NCBI GenBank assembly: GCA_963772375.1
Contig: CAVYXG010000004.1
Coordinates: forward strand, 310,001-374,000
Source of the DNA: DATBHM01 sp963772375
GTDB lineage: Bacteria > Actinomycetota > UBA4738 > JACQTL01
Direction: 5' to 3'
Length of the DNA stretch: 64,000 nucleotides
Positions 58,191 through 64,000 of this stretch are shown here, piece by piece. A program made the translations under genes and the position numbers. The notes below the pieces were generated by a model. That model searched no databases. It saw only the letters and a program-made list of their open reading frames with translations, and was not told the DNA's origin. How positions within the stretch are numbered: position 1 is the stretch's first letter; every line of letters begins with the position of its first letter.

Positions 58191-59996
58191 TCAGCGGGCG
58201 TGGTTCGCGAGCGTGGTGACGATCCCGTCCTCGATGTCCTTGGCGGCGGACTCGTCGAACCCGCCGGACAGGATCGAGAACACCGCCGGCCGCCCGGTCG
58301 TGGCCAGCCCCACCCAGCCGGACAGAGCGGAGATGTCGGTGAGGGTCCCGGTCTTGGCCTGGACGTCGATGCCCGGGAGGCGGTGCTCGAGGGTTCCCAC
58401 GCCGGGGCGCGGCAGCGTGGCGCGCAGCACCGGACCCCACGCCGAGTCCTGCGCCACCTGCAGCAGCTTCACGATCCCGAGCGCGGTCGCGCGGTCCGAG
58501 TAGGACAGGCCGGACCCGTCCTCGTTCGTCGTCGACGCACCGTGGGACGCGGCGAAGGCGTGGATCGCGGCGGCGCCCTTGGCGATCGTCCCCGGGCGGC
58601 CCGAGGCGAGCACGCCCAGCAGCTTCCCGAGCACCTCGGCGTCGAAGTTCACCGAGTCGACGTTCTGGTCGTGCAGGACCTGCCGGAGCGGCGGCGAGGA
58701 CGTGGTGGCGATCGATCGGAGGCTCGCCGGAGCGACGCCGGACGCGGCCGTGCCGGCGATCGCCACGCCGCGCGCCTTGAGCATGTGCGTCATCGTCGCC
58801 GCGGCGACCTTCTCGGGGTTGGCCACGTGCGTCCCGTGGACGGTGTTCCCCATGTACGTCAACGCGGTCGGGAGCGCGACCTCGTCCTGCGGGAAGTCGG
58901 GCTTCCATCCGGGGGCGAACCAGTCATGGCTGAAGTAGTCGGTGCTCCCCCGCACCGAACCGGTGATCCTGGTGACGCCGCCGTTCACCACGGCAGCGGC
59001 CAGGCCGGTCAGGCGTTGCTTGCTCACCGTGGGGTCGCCCCGGCCGACCAGCCACAGCGAGCCGTGGACCACGCCCTTCGCGTCGACCGACGGGACCTCG
59101 GCCGTGAGGGGCAGCGTCGCCTCCGGGCTCATCCGGCTGAGCAGCGCCATCGACAGCAGGAGCTTCTCGTTCGACGCTGGGACGTGGGCGACGGTGTCGC
59201 CGTGCTCGTACAGCAGCTGCCCCTCGGACGCGACCGCCACGCCGATGCTCCGCGACCCGATCAACTGGTCGATGTGCGTCATCCACGGGGCCTTGACCAC
59301 CCGCAGCGCGAGCGCCGGCGAGGTGCCGGCGGCGTTCTGGCTCGTGCCCGAGGGGTCCCAGACGGCGCGCCAGGACTGAGTGCCGAGGTCCGCCCATCGC
59401 TCACAGGCCTGCGCGGCGGCGGGTGTGCCCGGCCCCAGGTTCGAGGTGGCCTCCGGCACCCACGTCGAGCCGATCAGCCGCTGGAACGTGACGGACGTCC
59501 CCGGCTGGGGCGGCTGGACGCCGGCCTTCAGCGTGCCGCAGCCCCCGGCCGCGACGCCGTGGGGCGGGACGGTCAGCGTGACCTTGACGGCGACCGGGAC
59601 CGGCACGGCGGGGGAGCTCACCACGCGCTCGCACTGCCCGAACGACGGGAGGTACACGTCGTACCGCGCCGAGTGCTCCGGCTTGACGCTGAACGAGAAC
59701 GTCCCGTCCGCGGCGGTCTGCTTCGGCTTGATCACGATCCACGTCGTCGTTCCCGGCTGCTGCGAGCGCAACCGGACCTCGCGGGGGTCCCGGCAGGAAC
59801 CGGACGAGGACACCCGCCCGGAGAGCCGGACCCACCCGCCGAACGTCACCTGGGCCTTCGACGACTGCAGGGTGGCCGAACCCGGGATGCTCGGCTCGGC
59901 CGCGCCGGAGATGGGGATGGCGAACACGGCCACCGCGACGACCGCCGCGAGGGCGCGCGGAAGTCGGCGGCGGGGACGGGAGTGTGCTCCGGACAT
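58191..59996 (-). CDS. dacB: D-alanyl-D-alanine carboxypeptidase/endopeptidase (PBP4 type)
   Basis: This is a 601-residue exported penicillin-binding protein of the PBP4/DacB class. A signal peptide (LPRALAAVVAVAVFAIPISG) and about 190 residues of Ig-like/beta-sandwich extension (about 40-230) precede the enzyme. The active-site motifs are SNEK (Ser275, Lys278), SVN in DSVNFDAEVL, and KTG in QAKTGTLTD. It trims or cleaves peptidoglycan cross-links. The N-terminal extension is larger than in E. coli DacB and carries Cys pairs that may bind the wall or another protein. Confidence 0.93.
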   Translation of the reverse strand: MSGAHSRPRRRLPRALAAVVAVAVFAIPISGAAEPSIPGSATLQSSKAQVTFGGWVRLSGRVSSSGSCRDPREVRLRSQQPGTTTWIVIKPKQTAADGTFSFSVKPEHSARYDVYLPSFGQCERVVSSPAVPVPVAVKVTLTVPPHGVAAGGCGTLKAGVQPPQPGTSVTFQRLIGSTWVPEATSNLGPGTPAAAQACERWADLGTQSWRAVWDPSGTSQNAAGTSPALALRVVKAPWMTHIDQLIGSRSIGVAVASEGQLLYEHGDTVAHVPASNEKLLLSMALLSRMSPEATLPLTAEVPSVDAKGVVHGSLWLVGRGDPTVSKQRLTGLAAAVVNGGVTRITGSVRGSTDYFSHDWFAPGWKPDFPQDEVALPTALTYMGNTVHGTHVANPEKVAAATMTHMLKARGVAIAGTAASGVAPASLRSIATTSSPPLRQVLHDQNVDSVNFDAEVLGKLLGVLASGRPGTIAKGAAAIHAFAASHGASTTNEDGSGLSYSDRATALGIVKLLQVAQDSAWGPVLRATLPRPGVGTLEHRLPGIDVQAKTGTLTDISALSGWVGLATTGRPAVFSILSGGFDESAAKDIEDGIVTTLANHAR

Positions 59997-60075
59997 TCCA
60001 TTGCATTCTCCCCGGTGAGCCGGCCGGCCTCAATACCCCGTTTCCGGCCTCCGAGGGGGCCGCCGAACCGGGCAC

Positions 60076-60081
60076 TACACT
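60076..60081 (+). promoter_or_regulatory. leaderless-type -10 box of the acyl-CoA carboxylase operon
   Basis: CACTACACTTG contains TACACT ending 9 nt before the GTG at 60091, with no ribosome site. The same hexamer precedes tRNA-Arg at 25359. Confidence 0.5.
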
Positions 60082-60090
60082 TGCGGCGCC

Positions 60091-61650
60091 GTGACCGAGC
60101 ACCCCGAGCGCACCGATCCGGACCCCCGGGACCACCTCGCCGCCGCGGCCTCGCATGCCCTCGGTGGCGGCGCTCCGAAGTACCACGAGAAGCTCGCCGA
60201 GCAGGGGAAGCTGTTCGTCCGGGAACGCCTCCGGCTGCTGCTCGACGACGCCGACGGGTTCGCCGAGGAGGGCCTGCTGGTCTCCGCGCTGGCCGGCGAC
60301 CTCCCCGCCGACGGCGTCGTCACGGGCGTCGGCGAGGTGCACGGCCGCCCGGTCGCCGTGATGGCCAACGACCCCACGGTGAAGGCCGGGTCGTGGGGTC
60401 CGCCGACCGTCGAGAAGATCATCCGGATCGTCGAGCTCGCCCGGCGCCGCGAGCTGCCGATCTTCTACCTGGTCGACTCCGCCGGTGCGCGGATCGACCG
60501 CCAGGTGGACCTGTTCCCCGGTCGCCGCGGCGCCGGGAAGATCTTCTACAACCAGGTCCAGGCCTCCGGGCGCATCCCGCAGATCTGCTGCCTGTTCGGC
60601 CCGTCGGCTGCCGGCGGCGCATACATCCCAGCGTTCTGCGACTGGGTCGCCATGGTCGAACGCAACGCGTCGATGTACCTGGGATCGCCACGGATGGCCG
60701 AGGAGGTCATCGGCGAACGCGTGACGCTCGAGGAGATGGGTGGGGCCCGGATGCACGCAGAGGTCAGTGGGGTCGGCGACCTGCTGGTCCCCGACGACAA
60801 GGCGGCCATCGAGGCCGCGCGCGCCTACCTCACGTACATGCCGCAGTCGTTCGCCTCGGCGCCGGCCGTCGCCGAGGCCCGGTCGCCGGCTCTCCGGGGT
60901 TCCCTGCAGGGGATCGTCCCCTTCGACGAGTCGAAGCCGTTCGACATGTACGCCCTGGTCGCCGGCGTCGTGGACGAGGGGTCGTTCTTCGAGATCAAGC
61001 CGGACTGGGCCAAGGAGGTCGTGGTCGGGTTCGGCCGGCTGGCCGGCGAGGTCGTCGGCATCGTGGCCAACCAGCCGATGCACAACGGCGGGGTGCTGTT
61101 CGTCGACTCGTCGGACAAGGCGGCGCGGTTCATCTGGCTGTGCGACGCCTTCAACGTGCCGCTGATCTTCCTGGCGGACGTGCCGGGGTTCATGATCGGC
61201 AGCTCGGTCGAACGGCAGGGCATCATCCGACACGGCGCGAAGCTCATTACTGCGGTCAGCGAGGCGACCGTGCCGAAGTTCTGCGTCGTCGTTCGCAAGG
61301 CGTACGGCGCCGGGCTGTACGCGATGGCCGGGCCGGGGTTCGAGCCGGACGCCACGATCGCGCTGCCGACCGCGCGCATCGCGGTGATGGGACCGGAGCC
61401 GGCGGTGAACGCGGTGTACTACAACAAGATCCAGGCCATCGCCGACCCCGACGAGCGCGCCGCGTACGTCGCCGCGCGCCGGGCCGAGTACGAGGAGGAC
61501 ATCGACCTGCTGCACCTTGCCAGCGAGAACGTCGTCGACGCCGTCGTCGAGCCCGACGACCTCCGCGACGACCTGGCCCGGCGCCTGCGCCACGCGGCGA
61601 CCAAGGACCGGCACTTCTCGACTCGCCGCCACGGGGTGCCGCCGGTATGA
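60091..61650 (+). CDS. acyl-CoA carboxylase, carboxyltransferase (beta) subunit
   Basis: This is a 519-residue biotin-dependent carboxyltransferase. Motifs include VDSAGARIDRQVDLFPG, FGPSAAGGAYIPAFCDW, PRMAEEVIGERVTLEEMGGA and DVPGFMIGSSVERQGIIRHG, with RKAYGAGLYAMAGPGFEPDA. It transfers CO2 from carboxybiotin to an acyl-CoA. The downstream enoyl-CoA hydratase and HMG-CoA lyase suggest 3-methylcrotonyl-CoA carboxylase (leucine breakdown), but propionyl- or other acyl-CoA are possible. The biotin-carrying alpha subunit is not in this window. Confidence 0.92.
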   Translation: MTEHPERTDPDPRDHLAAAASHALGGGAPKYHEKLAEQGKLFVRERLRLLLDDADGFAEEGLLVSALAGDLPADGVVTGVGEVHGRPVAVMANDPTVKAGSWGPPTVEKIIRIVELARRRELPIFYLVDSAGARIDRQVDLFPGRRGAGKIFYNQVQASGRIPQICCLFGPSAAGGAYIPAFCDWVAMVERNASMYLGSPRMAEEVIGERVTLEEMGGARMHAEVSGVGDLLVPDDKAAIEAARAYLTYMPQSFASAPAVAEARSPALRGSLQGIVPFDESKPFDMYALVAGVVDEGSFFEIKPDWAKEVVVGFGRLAGEVVGIVANQPMHNGGVLFVDSSDKAARFIWLCDAFNVPLIFLADVPGFMIGSSVERQGIIRHGAKLITAVSEATVPKFCVVVRKAYGAGLYAMAGPGFEPDATIALPTARIAVMGPEPAVNAVYYNKIQAIADPDERAAYVAARRAEYEEDIDLLHLASENVVDAVVEPDDLRDDLARRLRHAATKDRHFSTRRHGVPPV

Positions 61651-62423
61651 GCCTCGTCGACGTCTCGCTCTCGGGGCACGTCGCGACCGTCCGCCTGAAC
61701 CGGCCCGAGGTGCTGAACGCGATCTCCGGAGAGATGGCCGACGAGGTGGGGGGCGCGTTCCTCCAGGCCGCCGCCCAGCCCGACACGTGGGCGATCGTGC
61801 TGGAGGCCGCCGGCGACAAGGCGTTCTGCGTGGGTGCCGACCTCAAGGAGCGCAACCAGCTCGACGACCGGGGCTGGCACCGCAACCGCATCTTCATCAA
61901 GGGGATGTTCGAGGCCATCCGCGCGGTGCCCCAGCCGACGATCGCGTCGGTGTTCGGGTACGCACTGGGCGGGGGCTGCGAGCTCGCGCTGTCGTGCGAC
62001 CTGATCGTGGCGGCCGACGACGCCGTGTTCGGGCTGCCGGAGGTGCGGGTGGGGATCGTGCCGGGGGGCGGCGGGACCCAGCTCCTCGCGCGGCGCGTGG
62101 GCGTCGCCCGCGCGAAGGAGATGATCTTCACGGGCCGCCGCATCACGGCCGAGATCGCCCATGAGTGGGGCATGGTGAACACGGTGGCGCTGCGCCACGG
62201 GCTCGCCACCGCGACCGCGGAGCTCGCCCGCGAGGTGTGCCGCTCCTCACCCGTCGGCGTGCGCGAGGCGAAGTTCGCCGTCGACCGGGGGCTCGAGGTG
62301 CCGCTGCAGCAGGGGCTGGAGCTCGAGGAGCTGGCCTGGCGCCGCGCGGTCGCGAGCGAGGACCGGACCGAGGGCATCGCCGCGTTCAACGACAAGCGCG
62401 ACCCCGAATGGCAGGGCCGGTGA
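61647..62423 (+). CDS. enoyl-CoA hydratase/isomerase family protein
   Basis: This is a 258-residue crotonase-fold hydratase: VATVRLNRPEVLNAISGEMA, DKAFCVGADLKERNQ (first oxyanion loop), VFGYALGGGCELALSCDLIV (second), and AAVDD-like VFGLPEVRVGIVPGGGGTQL. The ATG overlaps the carboxylase stop (ATGA). In the leucine pathway it would be 3-methylglutaconyl-CoA hydratase; by sequence alone the substrate is not fixed. Confidence 0.93.
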   Translation: MSLVDVSLSGHVATVRLNRPEVLNAISGEMADEVGGAFLQAAAQPDTWAIVLEAAGDKAFCVGADLKERNQLDDRGWHRNRIFIKGMFEAIRAVPQPTIASVFGYALGGGCELALSCDLIVAADDAVFGLPEVRVGIVPGGGGTQLLARRVGVARAKEMIFTGRRITAEIAHEWGMVNTVALRHGLATATAELAREVCRSSPVGVREAKFAVDRGLEVPLQQGLELEELAWRRAVASEDRTEGIAAFNDKRDPEWQGR

Positions 62424-63397
62424 GCCGGCAGCTGCCGGCGCGGGTGACCATCCGCGAGGTCGGGCCGCGGGACGGCCTCCAGGCCGAACGCCCCCTGCCC
62501 GTCGCCATACGGGCCGGGCTGATCGACATGCTGTCCGGGGCCGAGCTGCCGAAGGTCGAGGCGGTGTCGTTCGTCTCCGAGAAGGCCGTGCCGTCGATGG
62601 CCGGCGCGGCCGAGGTGTGGTCCATGGCCAAAGCCCGTCCGGAGATCGCGTACTCGGCGCTGGTGCCGAACCGCCGGGGCGCGGAGGCGGCCGTCACGGC
62701 CGGCGGGTTCTCCTCGCTGCAGGCCTTCCTCGCGGCGAGCGAGGGCTACAACACCCACAACGTCGGCAAGCCGGTCGAGGATTCGCTGGCGGACGTCGCG
62801 GCGGTGGTGGAGGTGGCCCTCGGTGCCGGCCTGCCGGCCGAGGTCTCGATCTCGTGCGCGTTCGGCGATCCCTACGAGGGCGATGTCCAACCGTCTCAGG
62901 TGGTCGAGGTCGCCAGGCGCGTGGCCGACCTCGGCGCGGTCGGCGTGTCGCTCGGCGACACCACCGGCATGGCGAACCCGGCCAAGGTGTGGGACCTGGT
63001 TCCCTTGATCCGGGACGCCGTCCCCGCCGTCCGCATCAACTGCCACTTCCACGACTCGCGCGGCGCAGCCCTCGCCAACGTGGTGGCCGCGATGGAGGTC
63101 GGCGTGGAGGAGTTCGACTCGGCCATCGGCGGGATGGGCGGGTCGCCCTTCGCCCCCGGTCCGAACGGCAACCTCGCCACCGAGGACCTCGTCGCGATGC
63201 TCGAGGGCATGGGGATCGACACCGGCGTCGACGTGATGTCGCTGTTCACCGCGGCTCGAATGGTCGAGGGCATGGTCGGCCACCGACTGCCCGCCCACGC
63301 CTGGCGCGCCGACTACCCGGAGCACGGCTGGGAGGCCCTCCCCCACAACCCGAACCTCCCCGGCTACTGGGCAGAACCCGACCACGAAGCGCAATAG
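62420..63397 (+). CDS. HMG-CoA lyase-like protein with Ser in place of the catalytic Cys
   Basis: This is a 325-residue TIM-barrel lyase of the HMGL/DRE-TIM family. It has VTIREVGPRDGLQAERPLPV (Arg and Asp of the active site), SISCAFGDPYEGDVQPSQVV, VSLGDTTGMANP, INCHFHDSRGAALANV (metal His) and GGMGGSPFAPGPNGNLATED. In animal and bacterial HMG-CoA lyase this loop contains Cys (GGCPYA); here residue 242 is Ser. GTG at 62420 overlaps the hydratase stop; ATG at 62408 is alternative. It ends the operon; 63398-63503 shows nothing. Confidence 0.9.
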   Translation: MSRQLPARVTIREVGPRDGLQAERPLPVAIRAGLIDMLSGAELPKVEAVSFVSEKAVPSMAGAAEVWSMAKARPEIAYSALVPNRRGAEAAVTAGGFSSLQAFLAASEGYNTHNVGKPVEDSLADVAAVVEVALGAGLPAEVSISCAFGDPYEGDVQPSQVVEVARRVADLGAVGVSLGDTTGMANPAKVWDLVPLIRDAVPAVRINCHFHDSRGAALANVVAAMEVGVEEFDSAIGGMGGSPFAPGPNGNLATEDLVAMLEGMGIDTGVDVMSLFTAARMVEGMVGHRLPAHAWRADYPEHGWEALPHNPNLPGYWAEPDHEAQ

Positions 63398-63503
63398 TCG
63401 AGGCTGGCGCCACAGAGCGCCCACAAGAGGTCTCCTCGAATGCCAGGGTCCATGATGTCATCGCACGCCTGAGCAGACGCGTCACCAGCGCGAAAGGGGA
63501 GGC

Positions 63504-64000
63504 ATGGACGAGCCGCTGCACGGAGCCAGCATCTCCGGGACACCGGAGCCGGCGCGTATCGAGGAGTGGCTGCGGGCGCTCCCCGGCTTCGGGAGCGCCC
63601 ACGTCAGGACCGTGCACCCGCTCACGGACGGGCTGTCGAACGTGACCTGCCGGCTGGAGATCATCGGCGGGCCGGTGCCGGCCGCGGTGCTCAGGATCCA
63701 GCCCGAACACGGGATCTTCGAGCCGTACGACATCCTTCGAGAGGCCGATGTGTTGCGGTGCCTCGCAGGAACCTCGGTGCCGGTGCCGGCGGTGATCGCG
63801 ACCGAGCCGGATCCAACGTTCTTCGGCGCGCCGTCCCTGCTGATGGAATGGGTGGACGCACCGCACATGCCCGCGCCCGAGGTCGACGCCACCGTGTTCT
63901 TCACCGACCTGCCGCCGTTCGCCGCTGCGCTTGCCGCCATCCACGCGCTCGACTGGCGCGCCGCCGGTCTCGAGTTCCTCGGAGCACCATCATCAGCCGC
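63504..64000 (+). CDS. aminoglycoside phosphotransferase-family kinase (cut by window end)
   Basis: At least 165 residues are present. The N-lobe reads PLTDGLSNVTCRLEIIGGPV (nucleotide loop) and AAVLRIQPEHGIFEPYDILR (in this fold the Lys is usually in the VLR region), then SLLMEWVDAP and the start of the C-lobe. It matches the ACAD10/11-like APH fold found next to acyl-CoA metabolism genes. AAAGGGGAGG precedes the ATG. The active-site HGD and DFG-like motifs lie beyond the window. Confidence 0.88.
   Translation, partial: MDEPLHGASISGTPEPARIEEWLRALPGFGSAHVRTVHPLTDGLSNVTCRLEIIGGPVPAAVLRIQPEHGIFEPYDILREADVLRCLAGTSVPVPAVIATEPDPTFFGAPSLLMEWVDAPHMPAPEVDATVFFTDLPPFAAALAAIHALDWRAAGLEFLGAPSSA

Noticed and set aside
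58044..62423. 1459-codon open frame on the plus strand
   Set aside because: Only its last 258 codons are a real gene (enoyl-CoA hydratase). The rest is antisense to dacB and out of frame with the carboxylase, with a composition of Arg and Gly repeats.
1..64000. CRISPR array, rRNA operon, complete insertion sequence or integrase
   Set aside because: No regularly spaced repeat, rRNA core sequence, transposase or recombinase motif was seen on either strand.

Overview
The window is GC-rich DNA (about 70% by eye) from what looks like an uncultivated member of the Actinomycetota. The evidence for that is a Rho with a long Arg/Gly-rich insert, a MarP-type CvpA-protease fusion, F420-type enzymes (an LLM oxidoreductase and a DUF385 protein), many GTG starts, and a run of leaderless-looking promoters with a TANNNT box 6-11 nt before the start codon. 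I cannot place it to class or order.

Layout. 1-6.2 kb: end of an Old Yellow Enzyme-type reductase gene (cut by the window edge), a secreted seven-repeat propeller protein, a PadR-controlled DrrAB-type ABC exporter, and a methyltransferase gene with an internal deletion. 6.3-12 kb: an operon on the minus strand reading metallophosphoesterase, then cyclic 2,3-diphosphoglycerate synthetase, 2-phosphoglycerate kinase, transaldolase and rho. 12-18 kb: a Calx-beta gene remnant, a MarP-like periplasmic protease, a membrane acyltransferase, a DUF998 membrane protein and a glycogen-debranching-type glucosidase. 18-25.2 kb: core metabolism, with argS-GNAT and hom-thrC-thrB operons plus a Cys-rich small protein. 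25.4-28.1 kb: a tRNA-Arg(CCG) followed by a gene-poor stretch with partial copies of the tRNA 3' end, a decayed gene, a perfect 20-bp palindrome and a cargo-like hydrolase.

28-42 kb is mixed accessory metabolism: aldo/keto reductase, two acyl-CoA synthetases, DUF1326/DUF2182 membrane proteins, an AlkZ-like DNA glycosylase, an NmrA-like protein, and an LLM oxidoreductase. 42-46.7 kb holds an MmyB-type regulator divergent from a drug exporter, with two abutting perfect palindromes between them, one of which matches the CRP consensus. 46.7-52.2 kb is a signalling block: HD-GYP fused to a LuxR-type HTH, an ABC exporter, and an overlapping FIST sensor/adenylate cyclase pair. 52.2-58.2 kb has small-molecule enzymes, a CASTOR/POLLUX-like channel and a membrane-protein operon containing an overlooked 45-residue gene. 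58-64 kb has a PBP4-type DacB, a leucine/acyl-CoA catabolic operon (carboxylase beta subunit, enoyl-CoA hydratase, HMG-CoA lyase) and the start of a phosphotransferase.

Two general cautions. At least six genes carry frame breaks, each explained by loss of one base, mostly in a short homopolymer, with five between 33.2 and 35.5 kb; sequencing error is as likely as real decay. No complete mobile element, transposase, integrase, CRISPR array or rRNA gene was seen.
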